Source of the DNA: Oscillospiraceae bacterium
GTDB taxonomy: Bacteria; Bacillota; Clostridia; Oscillospirales; Ruminococcaceae
Length of the DNA: 64,000 nucleotides
Direction of reading: 5' to 3'
Assembly (NCBI GenBank): GCA_017438745.1
Contig: JAFRUS010000053.1
Coordinates: 1-64,000 of the forward strand
A model generated the notes under the pieces. It ran no database searches. It was given only the letters and a program-made list of their open reading frames with translations, and was not told the DNA's origin. Positions 37,467 through 45,450 of the stretch are shown in pieces (positions within the stretch are counted from its first letter, which is position 1; each line of letters starts with the position of its first letter). A program made the translations under genes and the position numbers.

Positions 37467-37607
37467 TCACAACTGTCCTAAAATGCGAAAAAACAAGCTT
37501 TATTAATGACGAACCGCGATCCTACGTGATTTGTAGAAAGAACATCTATATTAGTTTAAGTATAACACGGATTTGCATTATTGTCAAGAAAGCTGATATT
37601 ACTGTAT

Positions 37608-38954
37608 TTACCTTTTACGCTTTTTATATCCATTTCTGTCGCAGATGATATTTACTGACTCAGCGAAGATAGATCTGGAATGCTTATCTTCACAGTAATT
37701 CTCATTTTTTCTCTGAAGATACAGCTTCTTCAGATCATTAGTCAAGTTGTTCTTTTTTATCCATTCATACTTAACTGAAATATCATCCTGCCCTCCGCCA
37801 CGATACTCCCACGTATATGTGTGCGGAGTTTTTTCTTTATTGCACCTTATGAACTGCTTAATGTTATTATCATCCATACGAACGATTGCAAAGTCACAGC
37901 TATACTTTATCTTGCTGTTACTTCTATCGACTACCTTGATAGTAATCACGCTTGTAGAGTCACAGGCATATGAGAATCCATACTTACCAGAACAATTATC
38001 CAGCGCTTTACGGAATGCATCTCTGATTTGCTTAGGCTTTAGCTTCTTACCATTCAGATTAGGTATTATATCTACATCGAAGTCATATCCGACATTGCCT
38101 TTTTTATCACGAGTTATCATGTTCCTGCTTGAACTTCCAACGTATCTGGTCTGAAAAGTGAATGTTGATTTCAGTTCTTTATGCAGCTCACTAATGATTT
38201 CATCGAGTTTTTTTCTGACGTTCATCGCTTCTTTATGAGTAACGTATTCGAACTGATGAATTTCCTTCTTGCTTTTATTATCGTCCTTGCTTTCTGTGGC
38301 CTTCGGCTTCTTGTAGATACCGTTCTTAACAGCTAGCTTATGAGCAGTCTCCATGAACAAGTCCTTTGAATTGATTGGCTCTTCACAGTTATCACTATGA
38401 TACAGAAATTGGTTCCTTAATTCCATCCACAGTTTCTGACTCTTAAGCCACTTGATCTCTTTTGAAAGATGATTGTATTTATTGCTGCTGTTCACCCAGA
38501 TGTAGCAATGATATTCATCATCATCGTATAGGATGTACTTGTATTTTTCATTCTCTTTTGTTGACTCATCGACTATGAAATGAAGACTGCAAGTATAGTC
38601 GTTAGTGTCACGATATCTATCATTAGAAAAGTACAGATCCATCTCGTCAGTATCTTCATAGATACTGAACTGATATGTTCGTTTGTATTTAGCAAAAGCC
38701 TCGCTGAATACCTCGATAGTGTCATCAGCTTTGTACTTTTTATTAAGTACTATATCCACATCGAACTCAAAGCCTTGATTACCTTCGTTATCATACGTAA
38801 CCATGTTTTCTTTTGACGGTCCGGAAAAGCCATAATCGAAGTCAAAGTCTGTATATTTTTGGGTAAGATCATCATATACTCTTTCGATTATCTCCATGAT
38901 TATTTCTTTGTACGGGGAAGTTTCTTCTTTGGTTGCATAGTAATAGTCACTCAT
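37608..38954 (-). CDS. Tandem nucleotidyltransferase-fold protein
   Basis: 448 residues made of two copies of one nucleotidyltransferase-like domain (about 10-215 and 235-448). Copy 1 has GFSGPSKENMVTYD and FEFDVDIVL (GS44-45, Asp65/67). Copy 2 has VGSSSRNMITRD and YDFDVDIIP (GS273-274, Asp293/295). The third carboxylate is present in copy 2 (YSCDFAIV, Asp354) but is Ser123 in copy 1, so only the C-terminal site looks complete. It likely transfers a nucleotide to an unknown acceptor. AAGGAG precedes the ATG. No effector is adjacent, so a CBASS role is not supported. Confidence 0.7.
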   Translation of the reverse strand: MSDYYYATKEETSPYKEIIMEIIERVYDDLTQKYTDFDFDYGFSGPSKENMVTYDNEGNQGFEFDVDIVLNKKYKADDTIEVFSEAFAKYKRTYQFSIYEDTDEMDLYFSNDRYRDTNDYTCSLHFIVDESTKENEKYKYILYDDDEYHCYIWVNSSNKYNHLSKEIKWLKSQKLWMELRNQFLYHSDNCEEPINSKDLFMETAHKLAVKNGIYKKPKATESKDDNKSKKEIHQFEYVTHKEAMNVRKKLDEIISELHKELKSTFTFQTRYVGSSSRNMITRDKKGNVGYDFDVDIIPNLNGKKLKPKQIRDAFRKALDNCSGKYGFSYACDSTSVITIKVVDRSNSKIKYSCDFAIVRMDDNNIKQFIRCNKEKTPHTYTWEYRGGGQDDISVKYEWIKKNNLTNDLKKLYLQRKNENYCEDKHSRSIFAESVNIICDRNGYKKRKR

Positions 38955-39060
38955 AGATATTACTCCTTTATTATTTTATTATCCCATGCCGCCATTTGAT
39001 ATCTTCAAATCATTATATCATAGCATAATTACTCCGCGCTGTCAATAGCCTTATTGCAAC

Positions 39061-39096
39061 AAAAATAACGGATGCACCATCTGATACATCCGTTAT
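39061..39096 (-). terminator. Terminator of the 95-residue protein gene
   Basis: Stem AACGGATG/CATCCGTT, followed by a T run on the minus strand. Confidence 0.8.
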
Positions 39097-39118
39097 CATG
39101 ATTATAGGACAAGGTTTA

Positions 39119-39406
39119 TCACACTTTTTTACTATACGTTTTTGTACAGCCTTTCTTTCGGCCTAGTTCTATATTTTTGTATTTGTTTGTTGCATATCCA
39201 CAACTAACTTGTCTACCTAATCGACACTTGTCACCGCGTGAAAGTTTTTTATATGAACGAGGATTCTTACTTTCGATTACATTCTTAACAGTGACGTTTT
39301 GGTCATTGACTCCATCATTTGATGATTCCCACTCTTCGAATATATGAAGAGCTTCATTAAAGTCATCAGGATTGTTGATGTTATAATCTAAACTAAAATC
39401 AGCCAT
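39119..39406 (-). CDS. Small basic-tailed protein, unknown
   Basis: 95 residues. An acidic first half (FNEALHIFEEWESSNDG) and a very basic, Cys-containing second half (KLSRGDKCRLGRQVSCGYAT). GGAAAGGAG precedes the ATG. No family is recognised. The basic tail could bind nucleic acid. It lies downstream of the 135-residue gene, in the serine recombinase region. Confidence 0.6.
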   Translation of the reverse strand: MADFSLDYNINNPDDFNEALHIFEEWESSNDGVNDQNVTVKNVIESKNPRSYKKLSRGDKCRLGRQVSCGYATNKYKNIELGRKKGCTKTYSKKV

Positions 39407-39512
39407 AACTTACTCCTTTCCTCCACTGAATCTGTGGATAGTTTTATATTATCATCACACCAGATATGAGATACATATCTGGTATGACAATATGCGAATG
39501 CGTTATGCTATG

Positions 39513-39920
39513 TTAGTCTGCATCGTCGATGTCAACATCGATTTCCTCAGCTTCACCTAGCATCTTCTCAAACTTTTCTTTTTTTTCTGCCTTGATCCTC
39601 TCACGGTACGCTTTCACCGTATCCCAGTTTTCGTTCGTAAGGAACAAGTCAAGGTTGTTTATTCCTGCTTCTTTGCAGGCTTTATTCGAGGCAATTCTGA
39701 TTCTTCTGCCTGTAAGCTGAGATGCAGAACTTACTTTTGCAGTAGTACATAATTCCTCGATTTCAGCATCTGAGAGAACAAGCTTGCCAGTGTTTGTGTA
39801 ATTGTTGTTTTCATCCAAACCAACTACACTAAGATCGTATCCATCAGTAAGTTCATTCTCTTTTACAGTGAGGATAATTGCCTCTATAAGGTCCTTGCCA
39901 TTAGAAAACGTGCAATGCAT
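39513..39920 (-). CDS. Unknown acidic-tailed protein
   Basis: 135 residues starting MHCTFSNGKDLIEAI, with a lysine-rich helix (about 110-122) and an acidic end (EEIDVDIDDAD). The start at 39920 is used because GGAGG lies between an upstream ATG (39932) and this one. It lies 17 bp after the recombinase stop and is probably in its transcript. No known family. Confidence 0.6.
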   Translation of the reverse strand: MHCTFSNGKDLIEAIILTVKENELTDGYDLSVVGLDENNNYTNTGKLVLSDAEIEELCTTAKVSSASQLTGRRIRIASNKACKEAGINNLDLFLTNENWDTVKAYRERIKAEKKEKFEKMLGEAEEIDVDIDDAD

Positions 39921-39937
39921 TTTTACCTCCATGATGA

Positions 39938-41464
39938 TTACGCACTAAGCTTTTTTATTGTGTCTTTGTCAATGTGCAGACCATTCTTAAAGTGAAGAAC
40001 TACTCTCTCATCACTCAAATCAATATGATCAATGAGAGCATCCTTGAGTTCTACTGCTTCTACTGTTTTTACATCAGACATGTAAGCTACAAAGCTTTCA
40101 ACTGCCTCGTTATACAGTTCTTCATTCATGGTGCAAATCTTCTTTTCCTTTAAAGCAAGCTGTTCCTTCAGCTGCTTTAAAAGCTTTTCATTCTTTTCGA
40201 TATTACTGAGAATGGTCTCAGTTCCACGTCCTTGTCCAAGACAAGCTACAAGGTTATCCTGTTCAGTCTTGGTTTTCTGAATTTTCACCTTGATTGAGGA
40301 TAGTTCAGACGAACGCATATGAGTCTGCACATTAATTATCTCGTTGAGATAACCCAGTATACGTTCTTTGTTTTCTCCGCAAAACAGAACTTCTTTTAAC
40401 GCATCAAAGATGTACGTGTTAAGTTCGTTTACTGATACAGATTTATGTCTATGCTGACAATCACAGGTATACCTGTACTGAAGATATATTTTTCCTTTGC
40501 TGTGATTAGGATTACCTGTTACAGCTCTTCCGCAGCCAGCACATCTTATCATGCTATTAAGAGCATAATAATTCTTGCCATTTCGATGAGCCTGTCTTTC
40601 GGCATTATTCTTCAGCTTTTCCTGTGCTTTTTCGAAGTCTTCTTCGGATATAATCACAGGCATACCATTGGGGATTTTAATGTAGTTCTCTTTTTTTGCA
40701 TAAGAATTACGTTTACCCTCAGAATCTTTCGGTGCGCTCCGGTCGTAAGTGTATGTACCCATATACTTTACGTTTCGCAGAATAGCGTTTATAGAAGCTT
40801 TACTGAAATCATTTCCTTCTGAAGTTCGATAGCCCTTGTCTTTGCAGTGCTGTATGATTTCTCTGTATGAGAAATCATGCAGATACAACTTAAAAATATC
40901 TCTGATAATCGGAGCGGTATCATCGTCCACATCATAGGTATTGACGTCGTTCACTTTATAACCAAGCGGAGGAGTTCCACCTAGGTGCTGACAATGCCTC
41001 GCACTTTCCAGTAAAGCGTTTCTCGTATTATATGATAAGTTTCGAGAATACTCTTCTGCTATCGAAGCTCTTAACTGAATAACCAGACGGCTTTTTTCAT
41101 CACTTGTATCCACACCATCATGAACTCCTATCAGTGTGATACCTAAATTATCAAACAGATCCAGATCGGCAAGCATATTCTTAGCATTACGATGCAGACG
41201 GTCAATAGCTCTCACAAGTAATACCTTAGACTTCACTGTACCTGTTTTGAGATCTGATATCATTCTTTGATACTCCGGACGGTTTGTGTAACGACCGCTC
41301 TTAGCCGTATCAATATAAATGCGTTCTATATCCATCCCGTGGTTTGAAGCATACTCAGTACAGCACGCTATCTGTGCTTCGACTGAATTGCCGTCATCCT
41401 GTGCATGAGAACTGTACCTTATATATATGATTACACTTATAATTGCCTTCATAGTACTGTTCAT
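39938..41464 (-). CDS. Large serine recombinase 1
   Basis: 508 residues. The N-terminal resolvase domain has the catalytic Ser in IYIRYSSHAQDDGNSVEAQ and Arg in AIDRLHRN. A recombinase domain (GGTPPLGYKV...) follows, then a zinc ribbon (IRCAGCGRAVTG, YTCDCQH) and a coiled coil (about 360-440). It should cut and join DNA at att-type sites. AGGAGG lies 10 nt before the ATG at 41464; an ATG at 41494 lacks a good site. It may be the integrase of the island or of a nested element. Confidence 0.9.
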   Translation of the reverse strand: MNSTMKAIISVIIYIRYSSHAQDDGNSVEAQIACCTEYASNHGMDIERIYIDTAKSGRYTNRPEYQRMISDLKTGTVKSKVLLVRAIDRLHRNAKNMLADLDLFDNLGITLIGVHDGVDTSDEKSRLVIQLRASIAEEYSRNLSYNTRNALLESARHCQHLGGTPPLGYKVNDVNTYDVDDDTAPIIRDIFKLYLHDFSYREIIQHCKDKGYRTSEGNDFSKASINAILRNVKYMGTYTYDRSAPKDSEGKRNSYAKKENYIKIPNGMPVIISEEDFEKAQEKLKNNAERQAHRNGKNYYALNSMIRCAGCGRAVTGNPNHSKGKIYLQYRYTCDCQHRHKSVSVNELNTYIFDALKEVLFCGENKERILGYLNEIINVQTHMRSSELSSIKVKIQKTKTEQDNLVACLGQGRGTETILSNIEKNEKLLKQLKEQLALKEKKICTMNEELYNEAVESFVAYMSDVKTVEAVELKDALIDHIDLSDERVVLHFKNGLHIDKDTIKKLSA

Positions 41465-41487
41465 AAATATATTACCTCCTAATGCCG

Positions 41488-41604
41488 TTACCATGATAAA
41501 CAGAACCTATCTATCCGATAACAGCTTATGCAAAAATAATGTCTTACTTTGTAACTTGATGCTCCATTCGGCGGAGCTCGTGCATAGAAAATATTTCCAT
41601 TCAT
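41488..41604 (-). CDS. Micro-ORF of 38 codons (doubtful)
   Basis: Its ATG overlaps the stop of the 51-codon ORF (ATGA). It reads MNGNIFYARAPPNGASSYKV and then a Cys-rich end. It stops just before the recombinase. No own ribosome-binding site, so expression would need coupling. Confidence 0.25.
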   Translation of the reverse strand: MNGNIFYARAPPNGASSYKVRHYFCISCYRIDRFCLSW

Positions 41605-41756
41605 GATTTTTTATTGCCTTTCTCTAGTATGTCTGCAAGAACCTCAGCAGTAAGCTTTAAAATCTGGTTATTTGTTTCTTCTGAATATGAGCGTTCCGTT
41701 TCGCAGTCATCATAATAAAAGGATTTTTCCTTCGAATGAATGTCTTCGATCGACAT
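41601..41756 (-). CDS. Micro-ORF of 51 codons overlapping the DUF927 gene
   Basis: 51 residues (MSIEDIHSKEKSFYYDDCET ... LADILEKGNKKS), acidic and helical. It begins inside the last 45 bp of the DUF927 gene in another frame and ends as the next micro-ORF starts. The amino-acid make-up looks natural, but the ribosome-binding site is weak. Confidence 0.4.
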   Translation of the reverse strand: MSIEDIHSKEKSFYYDDCETERSYSEETNNQILKLTAEVLADILEKGNKKS

Positions 41757-43545
41757 TTTTACAATTGTATCCATTAATGATTGCCTCTCTGTCGTCTACG
41801 CTGCTTATCCAGTTATCAATTTTACTGTCCCAGTACTTATGTTCTTTGATTGATGACGTTTCAAATGCTATGTCACCAAAAATCTCCTTTACCTTAGCTA
41901 CATCTATTCTATATCCAATGTACGGAACACCATCTCTAGTGCTTCGTATTGAGTATCGTCCTTTGGATTGACGAACCAAGCATCCTTTTTTATCAATCAG
42001 ATTCAAAGCCTTCTTTGAATCAGGATATTTGATATCTTTGAGCACTGTTTCGAAAGCATTTTGTTCTATCAGTACTGTTAAAGGCTCCTTATTTTCGTCA
42101 GCTTCCCATATAACTCCTTTCATGCCTGGATGACTGGTTAAGTAACTGAATATCCTTTGAATCAGTATTCCTCCTCTGTCCGAGCATTCTGCTATTTTGT
42201 TCATAGAAGTAACAGAGATATCTTCCAGAGCCGCTACATCCATAGAAAATCCTATTTCAGTAAGTATATCGGCTGTTGTCAGAATCATCGCATGGTTCTC
42301 TATTAAACGGTCTCTCAACGAGCAACTAAGTAAGTTCTTATTCTTGCTTAAGGAGTCCTTCTTTTTTTCATAGAGCTGTTTAACGTCTGAGGGATCAGCG
42401 TCCAGAAGTAACTCAGAAACCAGTTTGGCAACAATACCGTGGTTATTTCTGGAAAATGTTTTTATTGTATTAGAATCTTCGCTGTCTTTGCTATATGTAT
42501 ATCCTTCGAGCGTTATGATTCTTGCGATAATGCCTTCGTTATCCTTTTCCAGGTCAATAAGAGAACATTCTGAACTGAAACAGGCTGTACATAACCATTC
42601 ATCTGTTTCTCTCAGCTGTCTTTTAGTATCAAGGCATTTCTTGCTTTTTCCCATACTGAAAATATACAGGAAATCCGTCATGGAAATCTTATTGTCCACA
42701 GTAGCTTCATCAAAAGCTATGAAAGTCCCAAAATGTCTTCCAAGAGCATAGATCAGAGCATTCTGCGTTCCGTAGAAACTAGATAGTATGGTATCTTTAT
42801 CAGGTGAACCAAACATAGACGCGGCAAATATCTGAGCGGTTGTTTTACCGGTTGATGAAAGTCCTGCTAATGATAATCCAAAAGAATTTACAGGAATGTT
42901 TACTGTTATTCTGAGATAAGCAAGCAGTATTGAGGCTACAGCAACTGCTACTACGAACTGTAAAGGGGCATTATCCTTCATGAGTTCGGAAGCACCCTGA
43001 ATGTACTCATCATCCGAGGCAAATGCCTTTTTCATTTCGAGGGAAGAATCATCCCAGATAAGCTTGTTGTCCTTTTTTCTCCAGCCCATAATCTGCTTTG
43101 CATCCTGCACCTCATAGTCTTTAGCTATAAGCTGCAGATACATAGCAAAGGCATCGGGTATTTTATCTTGGGGATTTAAACTAATACCCTTTGTCAGCAG
43201 TGTACTTGCGATAGTTTTCGGAGACAATTCTTCGAGATTGATCCGGAAACACTTATCATTATGAAGAATTTCCATAGAATGATTACCGTTGGTATCTTCA
43301 TAAATTCCCTCAACCGTGAAGGAATCTGCGATCCAAAGTACATGATCCTTGTAGATAGCGATAAAACATTCTTCAATATGCACTATACAGTATTCATACT
43401 GATTCTTACCACTACCAACGGTCAAGGACTTGCCTTGGTTTTTCAGTGCCTTGTACATAGTTGGAGGAATACCAGCTGTCCCGAAAGGCGGAACACCTAT
43501 CTTCATAGGAACATGATTGACACTGTTGGCATTAGGAATTTTCAT
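41710..43545 (-). CDS. DUF927-family ATPase
   Basis: 611 residues. A central P-loop domain has Walker A AGLSSTGKTTAQ (about 235) and Walker B FIAFDEAT (about 280), as in DUF927 proteins, which are helicase- or primase-linked ATPases of mobile elements and phages. The N-terminal 150 residues are unknown. AGGAGG precedes the ATG. It may load or drive replication of the element (inference). Confidence 0.88.
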   Translation of the reverse strand: MKIPNANSVNHVPMKIGVPPFGTAGIPPTMYKALKNQGKSLTVGSGKNQYEYCIVHIEECFIAIYKDHVLWIADSFTVEGIYEDTNGNHSMEILHNDKCFRINLEELSPKTIASTLLTKGISLNPQDKIPDAFAMYLQLIAKDYEVQDAKQIMGWRKKDNKLIWDDSSLEMKKAFASDDEYIQGASELMKDNAPLQFVVAVAVASILLAYLRITVNIPVNSFGLSLAGLSSTGKTTAQIFAASMFGSPDKDTILSSFYGTQNALIYALGRHFGTFIAFDEATVDNKISMTDFLYIFSMGKSKKCLDTKRQLRETDEWLCTACFSSECSLIDLEKDNEGIIARIITLEGYTYSKDSEDSNTIKTFSRNNHGIVAKLVSELLLDADPSDVKQLYEKKKDSLSKNKNLLSCSLRDRLIENHAMILTTADILTEIGFSMDVAALEDISVTSMNKIAECSDRGGILIQRIFSYLTSHPGMKGVIWEADENKEPLTVLIEQNAFETVLKDIKYPDSKKALNLIDKKGCLVRQSKGRYSIRSTRDGVPYIGYRIDVAKVKEIFGDIAFETSSIKEHKYWDSKIDNWISSVDDREAIINGYNCKNVDRRHSFEGKILLL

Positions 43546-43576
43546 TTTTATTTCCTCCTGTAAAAATATTTAGTCA

Positions 43577-43636
43577 GTACTACTTATGCTTAAGTGGTAC
43601 TGTTCAAATCTAATTGAGGTCAATCCCAATTAGATT
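43577..43636. promoter_or_regulatory. Pair of inverted repeats upstream of DUF927
   Basis: GTACTACTTA-TGCT-TAAGTGGTAC (43577-43600, one mismatch) and AATCTAATTG-N10-CAATTAGATT (43607-43636, perfect). A third, CCTAA-TCGGT-TTAGG, lies near 43767. They are in the 359-bp gap between two divergent genes and could be operators or part of an origin. Confidence 0.55.
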
Positions 43637-43904
43637 GTTTATATCATATCATTTGGTAGATGATCTTTCAAGCAGAGTTGTTGACTTTTGAAACGTGGCA
43701 TGCTATTATAATTATGTGCTTTTTACTTTACTACTTTAGTGTAATAGCCTTTTTTACGCCTTGACCCTAATCGGTTTAGGACAGTCAATAAGTCAACATC
43801 CGGCAAAACACTAAATTCAGAAAAATCGTCAACATTGACAAATGCAACGTAAAAAAAAAGCAACTTCACTAAAACATATACAATGACAAAGGAGAAAAAT
43901 CATT

Positions 43905-44402
43905 ATGGCCAACTCGAAATATAACTGGGATGAAATAACAGATCACATTAAAGAATTAACATTATTCAACATTAATTCTAATAAGCGTCCTCCCACAATG
44001 CAACAATTATACAGAAAGCTTAAAAGTGAATTTAAGCCTACTGCTCCAGACTTTAAGATTTTCTTACGACATTATCACAAATTTTTTGGATTGGAGAAAA
44101 GTCAAAAAAACTATGAAAGTTATCTTTATGATCTCGTTGGAAAGTATAATGAAGAATCACTAAGGCAGTTGGCAGACAATTTGAAGATTACTTCTCACAC
44201 GAGTGATGCAGTCTGGTTATTTATCCGTTTCAAAAAGAAGGATAGCGAGCTAAATACTCAAAAATATCTACATACCATGTCACAGAAGCTTAAAGAAGAA
44301 CTTGGTGAAAATATATTATTTATTACATTCGACCATGATACTTTGACGGTTCTTTGCAAAGACTCTGCGACCAAACATGATATCGAATACTATTTCAAGT
44401 GA
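43905..44402 (+). CDS. Unknown protein, possible ArgR-like C-terminal fold
   Basis: 165 residues, helical N-terminal half. The C-terminal segment FITFDHDTLTVLCKDSATKH loosely resembles the end of arginine repressors, but this is weak and no repressor HTH was seen. It is the first of a two-gene rightward operon. AAGGAG precedes the ATG. Confidence 0.6.
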   Translation: MANSKYNWDEITDHIKELTLFNINSNKRPPTMQQLYRKLKSEFKPTAPDFKIFLRHYHKFFGLEKSQKNYESYLYDLVGKYNEESLRQLADNLKITSHTSDAVWLFIRFKKKDSELNTQKYLHTMSQKLKEELGENILFITFDHDTLTVLCKDSATKHDIEYYFK

Positions 44403-44433
44403 ACCAAAAAATATGTAACAATGAGGTAGACAC

Positions 44434-45111
44434 ATGGGCAAAATAATATATAAGAAAGAAAATGTACTTGATGCTATAGCAGAATACTTATTCTATGAAA
44501 TGTCCCCCGCTGACAGCAAACTGCCAATTCAATCCATATACGATGATATAGTCAAATACACGCACACAAAAAAAGAGATTGAAATGCCGAAGTTCTTACA
44601 AGCCAGAAAAATGATTATAGCTAAATTGAAAGAAAACCATCTTTTCTCATCTTCAGATAAGCTAAATACTCAAACACTAATGCGACTTAAGACATTATAT
44701 TACGATGATGAAGACATAGACTATGTGATCCATAATAAATATGATATTACATACTATTCTGATGGGATTATTACATGCACCTTTAAGCTGCCTAACGATG
44801 ATATATTATCCAGTCTGACTTCAGCAATTAGTTCGAACAAAAAGAAAAGTGATAGATGGGGCAAACTCAATTCTATCTTTAAAATTTGTAAATATATAAA
44901 AGATCATGATCCTGATAATATACTTGCTGTTATTCCGGAATGTAGCAGGGCAGTTTATATTGATAGAAAAGCAAAGATAATACCAAAATCTATCTACGAT
45001 GATATTCCACCTGTATGTAATTCTCTTTGTATGTTCGTAAAGAATACTCCGAAAGGGAAAAAAATCATAGATCGATTCAAGAATGGAGATTTCAAAAAAG
45101 ACCAGTCATAG
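44434..45111 (+). CDS. Unknown cytoplasmic protein
   Basis: 225 residues, no signal or TM segment, mixed helix and strand, Lys-rich C-terminus (PKGKKIIDRFKNGDFKKD). GAGGTAG precedes the ATG, 31 bp after the upstream gene, so the two are cotranscribed. No family recognised. The divergent place beside DUF927 suggests a regulatory or replication role, but nothing in the sequence proves it. Confidence 0.6.
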   Translation: MGKIIYKKENVLDAIAEYLFYEMSPADSKLPIQSIYDDIVKYTHTKKEIEMPKFLQARKMIIAKLKENHLFSSSDKLNTQTLMRLKTLYYDDEDIDYVIHNKYDITYYSDGIITCTFKLPNDDILSSLTSAISSNKKKSDRWGKLNSIFKICKYIKDHDPDNILAVIPECSRAVYIDRKAKIIPKSIYDDIPPVCNSLCMFVKNTPKGKKIIDRFKNGDFKKDQS

Positions 45112-45126
45112 CGGCTGGTCTTTTTT
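45098..45126 (+). terminator. Terminator of the two-gene operon
   Basis: AAAGACCAG(T)C / GCTGGTCTTT, followed by a T run. Confidence 0.85.
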
Positions 45127-45153
45127 TACACACTTTACTTGACAAACACTTTT

Positions 45154-45447
45154 TTAGTACTCTTCAGCGAGGAGCATAGTGCAATACTCTTCACTGTCTA
45201 TACAATAGATCTTAGTCGTCACAGCTTGTTTTGCTTCTGCGAGTATATACAATCTTTCATATTCCGGTTCTTCTGACTTATGAAGAATATACTGTACTCC
45301 GTTCTCAGCTTTGAGTTCAAATATCTGCAGATAATCCTTTGGTTCAGGCATGTTATCAACTGCAGACCAAAGGAACAGCTGAATTTCAGGGGATATACTG
45401 TCGGCAACACCTCTTGTGAGGTAGCGCTTCTTATATGGCTCAAACAA
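45154..45447 (-). CDS. DUF960 protein
   Basis: 97 residues matching the DUF960 pattern: KRYLTRGVADSISPEIQLFL at the start, DYLQIFELKAENGVQYILHK in the middle. The function is unknown; the family is common on plasmids and integrative elements of Firmicutes. The start is TTG (45447), with GGAGG 8 nt upstream. It overlaps nothing and starts 3 bp after the recombinase stop. Confidence 0.85.
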   Translation of the reverse strand: MFEPYKKRYLTRGVADSISPEIQLFLWSAVDNMPEPKDYLQIFELKAENGVQYILHKSEEPEYERLYILAEAKQAVTTKIYCIDSEEYCTMLLAEEY

Positions 45448-45450
45448 CTC

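Noticed and set aside
37456-37520. tRNA or second tmRNA fragment beside hicB
   Set aside because: Only 11 bp match the ssrA end, and no cloverleaf can be drawn; it is better explained as an attachment-site repeat.
37608-38954. CBASS-type defence system based on the nucleotidyltransferase
   Set aside because: No HORMA, TRIP13, patatin, nuclease or TM effector gene is adjacent; the AAA+ gene is 12 kb away in its own operon. The duplicated domain is also unlike a standard single CD-NTase.
41465-41494. Longer start (ATG at 41494) for recombinase 1
   Set aside because: AGGAGG lies before the ATG at 41464, and the resolvase domain begins just after it.
43905-44402. Arginine repressor
   Set aside because: Only the last 20 or so residues resemble ArgR; no N-terminal winged helix was seen, so the name is not used.
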